From Actinomycetales bacterium (GTDB lineage Bacteria; Actinomycetota; Actinomycetes; Actinomycetales; Cellulomonadaceae), in the NCBI GenBank assembly GCA_020444245.1, contig JAHLLI010000005.1, forward strand, positions 186,001 through 250,000: a stretch of DNA of 64,000 bases, written 5' to 3'. The notes beneath the pieces are model-generated. The model was not told the DNA's origin and searched no databases. It was given only the letters and a program-made list of their open reading frames with translations. Position 1 is the stretch's first letter; every line of letters starts with the position of its first letter. Made by a program: the position numbers and the translations under genes. Shown here piece by piece: positions 1 through 7,039 of the stretch.

Positions 1-7
1 TGTCCTG

Positions 8-2338
8 GTGAAGATCTCCCTGCGCAAGGCCGTCCGTGACCTGGCCCGCCAGCGCACCCAGGTGACGGCCGTGGGCCTGACCGTGCTGCTCGGTGTGCTG
101 ATGTTCGTCGCCGCCGGTGGCGCGTTCCGGAACCTGTCCACCTCCTACGAGGGCACCTATCACCGGCTCGGCTTCGCGGACCTGCTCGCCGTCGGCACCG
201 ACCCCCAGGCGCTCGCGGACGCGGCGACCTCCACCGGTGCCGCCACCACGCGGATCCGCACCCAGGTCGAGCAGCCGATGACGCTGTCCGGCACCCGCCT
301 GCTCGGCCGCCTCATCGGGATGCCGCCCGCCGGTCACCCCGCCGTCGACGACGTCGAGGTGACCGAGGGCCAGTACCTCTCGCCCGACGACCCGGACGGC
401 GTCCTGCTCGAGAAGCATGCCGCCGCGACGTTCGGGCTCGCCCCGGGCGACACCCTCCAGGTCGCGACGGCCGACGGCTGGCACACCGTGACGGTGCGCG
501 GTGTGGTGGTCTCGCCCGAGTACCTGTGGCCGGCGCGCAGCCGCCAGGAGGTGCTCGGCGACCCGCACTCGTTCGCCGTGGTGTTCGCCTCGCAGGACCA
601 GGTCCAGGCGTGGTCCGGCCAGGCGCCCAACCAGGCGCTCGTGCTCCTCGGCGGCGCCTCGCAGGCCGACGTCACCGGCGCCCTGCGTGCCGCCGGCGCG
701 TCGGACGTCCAGACCTGGTCCGACAACCCGTCCGACGCGGCTCTGACGCTCGACCTCAACGGCTTCGACACGATGTCCAAGGCCTTCCCGCTGATGTTCC
801 TGACGGCGGCCGGGGTGGCGGCGTACGTGCTGCTCACCCGGCGGGTGCTGTCCGAACGCCCGACCATCGGGACGTTGATGGCCGCCGGGGCGCGACGCGG
901 CCGCGTGGTCTGGCACTACGTGCTGCAGGGCCTCCTGATCGGCACCACCGCGGCCGTCCTCGGCACGGCGATCGGTGCACCGCTGACCGTGCTGATCACG
1001 CGGGTCTACACGACCGAGCTCGGGATCCCGGACACCGTGGTGACCGCGCACCCCGACCTCACCGTGATCGGCATCGCGCTCGGCGTGCTCGTCGGGGCGC
1101 TGGGGGCCGCGGTCCCGGCCGTGCTCGCCGCCCGCACGGTGCCCGCCGAGGCGATGCGCAACCAGGCGACGCTGCCCGCCCCCGGCCGGTGGAGCGGTGT
1201 GGTCTCGCGGCTGCACCGGCTTCCGGTGACCACCCGGATGGCGCTGCGGGACGTGGTGCGCAACCCGCGCCGCACGTTCGCCACGATGCTCGGCTCCGTG
1301 CTCGGCCTGGTGCTCGTGCTGGCGTCGGTCGGGATGATGACCTCGATGATCGCCGCGCTGGACACCCAGTACGGGACCGTCCAGCGCGAGGACGCCTCGG
1401 TGGTGGTCGAGCCAGGCGCGCAGGACCAGGTGGCCCAGCAGGTCTCGGGCCTCGACGGCGTCGCCACGGTGGAGAGCGCGCTCGCCTCCCAGGTGACGGT
1501 GGGCTTCGACGGCTCGACGTACGCCACCTCGCTCCAGGGGATCTCGCCGGACACCTCGATGCACGGCTTCATCTCCGGGGGGCACACCATCGCCCTGCCG
1601 TCCGACGGTGTGCTGGCCGGGGCGGGTCTGGCGGACCAGCTCGGCGTCGCGGCCGGTGACACCGTCACGGTCACGGACGCCTCCGGGCGCACCACCGACG
1701 TCCGGCTGGCCGGCCTGGTCGACGAGCCGCTCGGCACGCTGCTGTACGGGACTCCGGCCACGGTGCAGACGCTGGTCGCCGACCCGACGCCCGTGCTGCT
1801 GGTCCGGTTCGACAGCGGCCTGACCACCGCCGCGCGGGATGGCCTGCGCGGCGAGGTCACCGGCCTGGACCACGTGCTGGCCTACACCGACACCCGCGCG
1901 CTGCTCACCGTGGTGGACAGCTACCTCGGCCTGTTCTGGGCGTTCTTCGGCGTGATCGTCGCGCTCGGCGGCGTGCTGGCCCTGGCGGTGATCCAGGTGA
2001 CGATGTCGGTCAACCTCGTCGAGCGCACCACGGAGCTGGCAACCCTGCGGGCGGCCGGCGTGACGGTGCGCAAGGCGGCGGGGGTGCTGGCCACGGAGAA
2101 CCTGGTGGCGATCGTGGCCGGCCTGCCGATCGGCCTGGTGGCCGGCGTGCTCGCGGCGCAGGGCACGCTCGGGCTGTTCGGCACGGACATGTTCCACCTC
2201 CGGCTGTCGCTCGGCTGGTGGGTGCTCGCGCTGTCGGCCCTCGGTGTGGTGGTCGCAGCCGGCCTGTCCCAGGTGCCCGCGGCGCGGGCGATCCGCCGCA
2301 TGGATGTGGCCCGCGTGGTGCGCGAACGGGTCACCTGA
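8..2338 (+). CDS. FtsX-family ABC transporter permease
   Basis: The 776-residue protein has an N-terminal membrane segment (about residues 20-40), a large extracytoplasmic region, three membrane segments near 260-375, then a second copy of the same plan with membrane segments near 425-450 and 645-765. This duplicated FtsX/MacB layout is typical of permeases that work with a LolD/MacB-type ATPase on lipids, peptides or drugs at the membrane. The GTG start lies in a GTGA tetramer, so an upstream gene, presumably the ATPase, probably ends there by a 4-bp overlap outside the window. The protein looks complete. The substrate cannot be told from the sequence. Confidence 0.85.
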   Translation: MKISLRKAVRDLARQRTQVTAVGLTVLLGVLMFVAAGGAFRNLSTSYEGTYHRLGFADLLAVGTDPQALADAATSTGAATTRIRTQVEQPMTLSGTRLLGRLIGMPPAGHPAVDDVEVTEGQYLSPDDPDGVLLEKHAAATFGLAPGDTLQVATADGWHTVTVRGVVVSPEYLWPARSRQEVLGDPHSFAVVFASQDQVQAWSGQAPNQALVLLGGASQADVTGALRAAGASDVQTWSDNPSDAALTLDLNGFDTMSKAFPLMFLTAAGVAAYVLLTRRVLSERPTIGTLMAAGARRGRVVWHYVLQGLLIGTTAAVLGTAIGAPLTVLITRVYTTELGIPDTVVTAHPDLTVIGIALGVLVGALGAAVPAVLAARTVPAEAMRNQATLPAPGRWSGVVSRLHRLPVTTRMALRDVVRNPRRTFATMLGSVLGLVLVLASVGMMTSMIAALDTQYGTVQREDASVVVEPGAQDQVAQQVSGLDGVATVESALASQVTVGFDGSTYATSLQGISPDTSMHGFISGGHTIALPSDGVLAGAGLADQLGVAAGDTVTVTDASGRTTDVRLAGLVDEPLGTLLYGTPATVQTLVADPTPVLLVRFDSGLTTAARDGLRGEVTGLDHVLAYTDTRALLTVVDSYLGLFWAFFGVIVALGGVLALAVIQVTMSVNLVERTTELATLRAAGVTVRKAAGVLATENLVAIVAGLPIGLVAGVLAAQGTLGLFGTDMFHLRLSLGWWVLALSALGVVVAAGLSQVPAARAIRRMDVARVVRERVT

Positions 2339-2354
2339 CCCGGGTTCTCGCGAT

Positions 2355-2383
2355 GGGCCCGGTCCCAGGGGGACCTTGGGCCC
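2355..2383 (+). terminator. GC-rich hairpin after the permease gene
   Basis: GGGCCC-GGTCCC (2355-2366) can pair with GGGACC-tt-GGGCCC (2370-2383), giving a 12-bp stem with a 2-nt bulge. It begins 17 bp after the permease stop codon. No T-run follows, so it is a weak intrinsic terminator or a 3' stabilising hairpin. A second 8-bp stem, GCGCCCGC/GCGGGCGC, lies at 2421-2442 just before the next gene. Confidence 0.4.
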
Positions 2384-2461
2384 TCCCGGGCCGGGTCCCC
2401 TGGAAAGGATCGTGGAGGAAGCGCCCGCAGCGTCGCGGGCGCAACCTCGTGGGGAGGGGCC

Positions 2462-2722
2462 ATGGCCTCAGGCGTTGGCAGGTTGAAGACGCTGGTCTGC
2501 GACCAGGTGGTCGATGCCAGGGGGAGGCGACGTCCCGGTCCTGTCCTCGCCGTGAAGCGGTCGATCTCCGGCGCCCCGGTGGGCGCCGTCCTCGAGGTGA
2601 TCGCAACGGATCCGACGACGCTCGCGGAGATCCCGTCGTGGACCGCGAAGGTCGGCCACGAGTACCTCGGATCCTTCGAGGACGAGGGCGATCTGCACCT
2701 GTTCGTGCGACGCCTGACCTGA
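2462..2722 (+). CDS. TusA-like protein lacking the catalytic cysteine
   Basis: This 86-residue protein aligns along its full length, without gaps over most of it, with the TusA encoded at 3033. Shared stretches include VVDARG, the PGP that follows, a VLEV(I/V)ATD-like segment and GHEYLG. TusA carries persulfide on the Cys of its CPxP motif. Here the codon at 2531-2533 is CGT, so residue 24 is Arg and the motif reads RPGP. The only cysteine is C13, in the first strand. The reading frame is intact, with a strong ribosome site (GGGGAGGGG, 2450-2458) before the ATG, so this is a divergent paralogue rather than an obviously broken gene. It lies upstream of the regulatory region of the tusA operon and may be transcribed separately. 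A sulfurtransferase role is unlikely; a structural, regulatory or decoy role is only a guess. Confidence 0.75.
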   Translation: MASGVGRLKTLVCDQVVDARGRRRPGPVLAVKRSISGAPVGAVLEVIATDPTTLAEIPSWTAKVGHEYLGSFEDEGDLHLFVRRLT

Positions 2723-2755
2723 CCCGGCAACCGCCCGCGCGGGGGTTAACCCCGG

Positions 2756-2771
2756 ACACCCCCGCGGGTAT
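2756..2771. promoter_or_regulatory. CsoR/CstR-like operator, copy 1 (imperfect)
   Basis: ACACCCCCGCGGGTAT is a 16-bp imperfect inverted repeat with the same length and G/C-tract layout as the sites at 2811, 11154 and 16222. Its centre is 55 bp from the centre of the second site, about five helical turns. It is the weakest of the four copies. Confidence 0.4.
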
Positions 2772-2791
2772 GCAGAGGTCTGTCGTCCTCT

Positions 2792-2807
2792 TGTGATCTT
2801 TTTCACA
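2792..2807. promoter_or_regulatory. CRP-family binding site
   Basis: TGTGATCTTTTTCACA matches the CRP consensus half-sites exactly (TGTGA-N6-TCACA). GlxR and other actinobacterial CRP homologues bind the same motif. It lies 225 bp upstream of tusA and 3 bp before the operator at 2811, in a T-rich stretch that is unusual for this GC-rich DNA. Whether the site activates or represses cannot be told without a mapped start of transcription. Confidence 0.6.
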
Positions 2808-2810
2808 TGC

Positions 2811-2826
2811 ATACCCCTGGGGGTAG
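2811..2826. promoter_or_regulatory. CsoR/CstR-like operator, copy 2
   Basis: ATACCCCTGGGGGTAG is a near-perfect inverted repeat of ATACC halves separated by a G/C tract, the form bound by CsoR/RcnR/CstR-family repressors. The preceding bases make TGCATACCCC, much like TGCATATACCCC at the hydrogenase promoter, so the operator probably overlaps a -10 region. No CsoR-family gene is present in the window. Confidence 0.6.
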
Positions 2827-2880
2827 GGACGTTCTACCCCTCCGTCTCTCGTCACCCGGCACGACGCTGAGGGAGTGGCG

Positions 2881-3012
2881 ATGATGCTCGGCCCCGTCGA
2901 GGGCCTTCCACCCGGCCGGACACCCCGGTCCCTCCGCCACCTGCCCGCGCGCATCGCGAGCCCCACGAACCCCGCCACCTACGTCGGTGACGGCTGTCCT
3001 GCACCTGCCTGA
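2881..3012 (+). CDS. Possible 43-aa leader ORF before tusA
   Basis: ATGATG at 2881 follows a GAGGGAG ribosome-site-like sequence (2869-2875) and opens a 43-codon frame that stops 20 nt before the tusA ATG. The peptide is Pro/Arg rich, has no recognisable domain, and has a single Cys near its end in GDGCPAPA. Its position between the operators and tusA fits a leader peptide or uORF, and cysteine-attenuation leaders are known in actinobacteria. There is no run of Cys codons here, so a chance frame is equally possible. Confidence 0.3.
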   Translation: MMLGPVEGLPPGRTPRSLRHLPARIASPTNPATYVGDGCPAPA

Positions 3013-3032
3013 CCCGTCAAGAAGGAGACACC

Positions 3033-3290
3033 ATGTCCGTCGCAGTCGAGGAGCTCAAGGCCCTCACCAACACCACGGTCGTGGACGCCCGCGGCACCTC
3101 GTGCCCCGGCCCGATCCTCGCCGCCAAGAAGGCCGTCCGAGGCGTGTCCTCGGGCTCGGTCATGGAGGTCCTGGCCACGGACTCCGGCACCCTCAAGGAC
3201 CTGCCCGCGTGGGCCAAGAAGATGGGCCACGAGTACCTGGGCCACTACGAGGACTCGGGCTACCTGCGCCTCTTCATGAAGATGAAGTGA
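3033..3290 (+). CDS. tusA: TusA-family sulfur carrier protein
   Basis: This 85-residue protein has the TusA/SirA fold signature VVDARGTSCPGP, with the persulfide-carrying Cys at residue 24 in a CPGP motif, and a C-terminal GHEYLGHYED segment. TusA proteins accept sulfane sulfur as a cysteine persulfide and pass it to partner proteins in the cytoplasm. A good ribosome site (AAGGAG) precedes the ATG. It is the first gene of a run with very short gaps (tusA, mvhD-like, dsrE, two hdrA-like genes, small protein, qmoC-like). That setting suggests it feeds sulfur to, or takes it from, the DsrE/Hdr-Qmo proteins rather than serving tRNA thiolation. Two CsoR/CstR-like operators and a CRP box lie upstream. 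Confidence 0.9.
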   Translation: MSVAVEELKALTNTTVVDARGTSCPGPILAAKKAVRGVSSGSVMEVLATDSGTLKDLPAWAKKMGHEYLGHYEDSGYLRLFMKMK

Positions 3291-3297
3291 CCTGCGG

Positions 3298-3729
3298 ATG
3301 AGCGACCACGGCGGCACCGGCGAGCCGATGCCCCGGATCCTGGTGTTCTCGACGAACAACATCTCCGACCCCGGCATCGACCTCGCCGGGAGCCGGCACC
3401 TGCACTATCCGGCCACCGTCTCGGTGCTCGCGGTGCCGTGCTCCAGCGGCATCAAGCCCGCCTGGATCCTGCACGCGCTCGAGACGGGCCAGGACGGCGT
3501 CTTCATCGCCTCGGACGGCGAGGAGTGTGCCTACCTGCCCGACTGCGCCGAGCGCACCGCGAGCATCGTGACGCAGGCACAGGCCCTCATGGCCGAGAAG
3601 GGGCTCGAGCCCCAGCGCCTCAAGATGGCAGCGGTCTGCTCGGTGTGCGCCGAGCCGTTCGCCAACTACATGCGTGAGTTCGCCGCCGCCCTCAACGAGC
3701 TCGGGCCCCGTCCCGTCCCGGTCGGCTGA
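3298..3729 (+). CDS. MvhD/FlpD-family hydrogenase-Hdr iron-sulfur protein
   Basis: This 143-residue protein has the MvhD/FlpD outline: a core starting RILVFSTN, a DLAG...YP segment, then VSVLAVPC, GQDGVFIASDGEEC and LEPQRLKM. MvhD carries a [2Fe-2S] cluster and links hydrogenase or formate dehydrogenase to HdrA in methanogens; in many bacteria the domain is fused to the C-terminus of QmoB/HdrA. Here it is a separate gene 7 bp after tusA, which fits with the HdrA encoded at 7036 ending without this domain. Cysteines are at 48, 77, 83, 114 and 117. The first Cys-rich motif of classical MvhD is replaced by STNNIS, so cluster ligation may differ. The Met at residue 12 is an alternative start. Confidence 0.8.
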   Translation: MSDHGGTGEPMPRILVFSTNNISDPGIDLAGSRHLHYPATVSVLAVPCSSGIKPAWILHALETGQDGVFIASDGEECAYLPDCAERTASIVTQAQALMAEKGLEPQRLKMAAVCSVCAEPFANYMREFAAALNELGPRPVPVG

Positions 3730-3765
3730 CCCGCAACGTTCACTACCGGGAAGGGAACCCAAGAG

Positions 3766-4245
3766 GTGGAGTCGACAAAGAAGACGATCATCCTGTTCAG
3801 CGGTGACTTCGACAAGGTGATGGCCGCGTTCATCATCGCCAACGGCGCAGCCGCCATGGACGACGAGGTCGTCATGTTCTTCACGTTCTGGGGCCTGAAC
3901 GCGATCCGCAAGGAGTCGCCCGTCCAGGCGCCGAACAAGACGTTCGTCCAGAAGATGTTCGGCGCGATGATGCCGCGCGGCCCCAAGAAGCTCGGCATGT
4001 CGAAGATGAACTTCGCCGGCATGGGCCCCAAGCTCATGCAGCGCGAGATGAAGGCGCAGAACGTCATGTCGCTGCCCGAGCTCATCGAGACCGCGCGCGA
4101 GCAGGGCGTGAAGTTCATCGCCTGCACGATGTCCATGGACGTCATGGGCCTGAGCAAGGACGAGCTGCTCGACGACATCGAGTACGCCGGCGTGGCCTCG
4201 TACCTCGGTGAGGCCGACGAGTCGAACGTCAACCTCTTCATCTAG
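3766..4245 (+). CDS. DsrE-family sulfur-relay protein
   Basis: This 159-residue protein starts with the DsrE-like strand KKTIILFSGDFDK, has the MDDEVVMFFTFWGL segment and a single conserved cysteine (C120) in KFIACTMSMDVMG. This is the DsrE2 type (DsrE/DsrF-like), often fused to or encoded beside TusA. Such proteins exchange persulfide sulfur with TusA; DsrE3A and TusA work this way in sulfur oxidisers. A GTG start is used, 9-10 nt after GGGAAGGGA. The many Met and Lys residues at 65-100 are typical of this subfamily. It is third in the operon, just before the Hdr/Qmo-like genes. Confidence 0.85.
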   Translation: MESTKKTIILFSGDFDKVMAAFIIANGAAAMDDEVVMFFTFWGLNAIRKESPVQAPNKTFVQKMFGAMMPRGPKKLGMSKMNFAGMGPKLMQREMKAQNVMSLPELIETAREQGVKFIACTMSMDVMGLSKDELLDDIEYAGVASYLGEADESNVNLFI

Positions 4246-4300
4246 ACGCACGCCATCGGCGCGCCCTGACGGCGTGACGAGACAGGAGCAGGAGCCACTG

Positions 4301-7039
4301 ATGGACTACGACGTCCTGGTGATCGGCAGCGGGATCGGCGGCATGGAGTCGTCGATCAAGCTCGGCGACATGGGTTACAAGGTGCTGCTGGTCGAGAAGG
4401 AGGCCAGCGTCGGCGGACGGATGATCCTGCTGTCCAAGGTCTTCCCGACCCTCGACTGCGCGAGCTGCATCTCCGGCCCGAAGATGTCCTCGACGATCAA
4501 CCACCCGAACATCACCACGAAGACCTACTCCGAGGTGACCGGGATCAAGCGTCGCCCCGACGGTCGCTTCACCGCGACGGTCAAGGAGAAGTCGACGTTC
4601 GTCGACTGGGCGGCCTGCACCGGGTGCAGCGACTGCCAGACGGCGTGCACGGTCGCCGTGCCGGACGAGTTCAACGCCGACCTCGCCGCGCGGCGGGCCG
4701 CGTACATCGCCTTCCCCCAGGCGGTGCCCAAGAAGGCCGTGCTCGACCGCGAGGGCACGTCGCCGTGCATCGGCGCCTGCCCGGCCGGCATCAAGGCGCA
4801 CGGCTACGTCTCGCTGGTGCGGTCCGGCAAGGACGAGGAGGCGTTCCAGCTCGTCCTGGACGCCACGCCGCTGGTCGGCACCCTCGGCCGGGCCTGCTAC
4901 GCGCCGTGCGAGTCCGAGTGCACCCGCACCAAGCTCGAGGGCCCGGTGCCGATCCGGCTGATCAAGCGGTTCGCCGCCGACCAGCACTACGCGGCCAACG
5001 GTGCGACCCCGTCCGGGCCTGCCGTCGAGGTGGCCGAGCCGAACGGGAAGAAGGTCGCCGTCGTCGGCTCCGGCCCGGCCGGCCTGACCGCCGCGTGGCA
5101 GCTCGCGCGACAGGGCTACCAGGTCAAGATCTTCGAGAAGCGCTCGCAGCCGGGCGGGTTCCTGCGCCACGCGATCCCGTCCTACCGCCTGCCGCACGAG
5201 GTGGTGGACGCGGACATCGCGAACCTCACCTCGATCGGCGTCGAGATCGAGTGCGACGCGAAGATCGACGACATCGCCGCGCTCAAGGACTCCGGCTACG
5301 ACGCCGTCGTGGTGGCCACCGGCACGCAGAACGCGACGCCGATGAACGTGCCGAACGAGGACGCCGCAGGGTCGGTCAACGGCCTGGACTTCCTCGCGGA
5401 CGTCGCGAACGACAACGCCCCGGACCTGACCGGCAAGCGCGTCGTCGTGGTGGGCGGCGGCAACGTCGCGATGGACGCCGCGCGCGTCTCGCTGCGCCTC
5501 GGTGCTGCCGACGTCAAGGTCGTCTACCGCCGCACGCGCGCCGAGATGCCGGCGCACCACGTCGAGGCGGACGACGCCGAGGCCGAGGGCGCCCAGTTCG
5601 AGTTCCTGGTCACCCCGCTCGAGGTGCTCGCCACCGACGGGCAGGTCACCGGTGTCCGGCTGCAGAAGATGCAGCTGGGCGCGCCGGACGCCTCCGGGCG
5701 CCGCAGCCCCGAGCCGATCCAGGGCTCGGAGACCTCGGTCGCGTGCGACATGGTCATCTCCACGATCGGCATGAGCCCCGACGCCACGCTGTACGAGAAC
5801 GTCGTGACGGTCGGGCGCGGCAAGCGGATCGCGGTCGACCCCCACACCCTGCAGACCGAGGTGCCGTACCTGTTCGCGGCGGGCGACGTCGCGACCGGCG
5901 CGACGGACATCACGCGGGCGATCGGCGCGGGCCGGCGCGCGGCGCACATGGTCGACCGCTGGGTCAACGACCAGCCGATGACCGGTTTCACCGCGCTGGA
6001 CGACCGGATCGACACGATCGGTCACGACACCGTGCTGTCCCGCCAGACCGCGTTCGGCCACCGCAACCCGATCAAGGGCGCGGTCGACCTGACGCAGCTC
6101 CCGCGGGACTTCCACGAGATCGAGTCGCCGCTGACCGAGGAGCAGGCGCGTGCGGGCGCGGGCAGCTGCCTGGACTGCGGCGTGTGCTCGGAGTGCCAGG
6201 AGTGCGTGCACGCCTGCCCGGCGGACGCGATCCGGATGGACAAGCGCGACGTCGAGAACGACTTCGAGGTCGGTGCCGTCGTGGTCTCCACGGGCTACAA
6301 GCTGTTCGCGGCGGACAACAAGCCCGAGTACGGCTGGGGCAGGTACGCGAACGTCATCACCGGCATGCAGATGGACCGGCTGCTGGCCCCGACCCGGCCG
6401 TTCAACACCGTGCTACGGCCCGGCGACGGCAAGGTGCCCGAGCGGATCGCCTACATCTCCTGCACCGGCTCGCGCGACGCCCAGGTGGGCAACCCGCTGT
6501 GCTCGAAGGTCTGCTGCATGTACTCGATCAAGCAGAACCAGCTGATCATGGGTGCCTTGCCGTTGGCCGACGTGACCATGCACTACATGGACATGCGGGC
6601 CGCCGGGAAGCGCTACGACGAGTTCTACGAGCAGGCCAAGGACATGGGCGCGCAGTACATCCGCGGCCGCGTCTCGAAGGTCACCGAGAAGGAGAACGGC
6701 GACCTGGTCCTGCGGTACGAGGACACCGAGGGCACCGGCGAGATCGTCGAGGCCGAGTACGACCTGGTGGTCCTCGCGGTGGGCATCCAGCCCAACCGCG
6801 ACGTCGAGCGGCTGTTCACCGACGAGGAGCTCGGCCTGGACGAGTACTTCTACGTCGCCGAACCGAGCGAGGACCTCGACCCGGGGGTGACCGACGTGCC
6901 CGGCGTGTTCGTCGCCGGCACCGCGTCCGGCGCGAAGGACATCGTCGACACGATCGTGCACGCCGGAGCCGCCGTCGCCCAGGTCGCGGCGCACCTGGAG
7001 AAGGCCGAGCAGGCCACGAAGGCGGAGGTGCTGGCATGA
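4301..7039 (+). CDS. HdrA/QmoA-like flavoprotein with inserted GltD-type NAD(P)H module
   Basis: The 912-residue protein is a composite. Residues 1-100 hold an HdrA-type FAD fold (VLVIGSGIGGMESS) and a Cys pair in CASCISGPKMSS. C106-C112 is a CTGCSDC ferredoxin-like motif. From C156 (CIGACPAG) to about 590 lies a GltD/NfnB-like module with an Fe-S segment, an FAD site at 250 (KKVAVVGSGPAG) and an NAD(P) site at 379 (KRVVVVGGGNVAMD). A 4Fe-4S motif, CLDCGVCSECQEC, starts at 623, and the C-terminal half of HdrA follows with SCTGSRD and LCSKVCC. HdrA/QmoA proteins are flavin hubs that pass or bifurcate electrons. The insertion suggests direct NAD(P)H exchange, which QmoA of sulfate reducers lacks. 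The ATG at 4301 follows AGGAGCAGGAG. The gene overlaps the next one by 4 bp. Confidence 0.88.
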   Translation: MDYDVLVIGSGIGGMESSIKLGDMGYKVLLVEKEASVGGRMILLSKVFPTLDCASCISGPKMSSTINHPNITTKTYSEVTGIKRRPDGRFTATVKEKSTFVDWAACTGCSDCQTACTVAVPDEFNADLAARRAAYIAFPQAVPKKAVLDREGTSPCIGACPAGIKAHGYVSLVRSGKDEEAFQLVLDATPLVGTLGRACYAPCESECTRTKLEGPVPIRLIKRFAADQHYAANGATPSGPAVEVAEPNGKKVAVVGSGPAGLTAAWQLARQGYQVKIFEKRSQPGGFLRHAIPSYRLPHEVVDADIANLTSIGVEIECDAKIDDIAALKDSGYDAVVVATGTQNATPMNVPNEDAAGSVNGLDFLADVANDNAPDLTGKRVVVVGGGNVAMDAARVSLRLGAADVKVVYRRTRAEMPAHHVEADDAEAEGAQFEFLVTPLEVLATDGQVTGVRLQKMQLGAPDASGRRSPEPIQGSETSVACDMVISTIGMSPDATLYENVVTVGRGKRIAVDPHTLQTEVPYLFAAGDVATGATDITRAIGAGRRAAHMVDRWVNDQPMTGFTALDDRIDTIGHDTVLSRQTAFGHRNPIKGAVDLTQLPRDFHEIESPLTEEQARAGAGSCLDCGVCSECQECVHACPADAIRMDKRDVENDFEVGAVVVSTGYKLFAADNKPEYGWGRYANVITGMQMDRLLAPTRPFNTVLRPGDGKVPERIAYISCTGSRDAQVGNPLCSKVCCMYSIKQNQLIMGALPLADVTMHYMDMRAAGKRYDEFYEQAKDMGAQYIRGRVSKVTEKENGDLVLRYEDTEGTGEIVEAEYDLVVLAVGIQPNRDVERLFTDEELGLDEYFYVAEPSEDLDPGVTDVPGVFVAGTASGAKDIVDTIVHAGAAVAQVAAHLEKAEQATKAEVLA

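Noticed and set aside
2742-2753. Palindrome GGGGTTAACCCC next to the first operator
   Set aside because: It is perfect but short and lies just after the TusA-like stop; it does not share the operator spacing. Kept out as a separate site, though it could be part of a terminator.
4238-6211. Long open frame of 657 codons on the minus strand opposite the HdrA-GltD gene
   Set aside because: It is rich in Arg, Ala, Asp and His in low-complexity order, has no domain, and lies antisense to a gene with clear motifs; long antisense frames are expected in GC-rich DNA.
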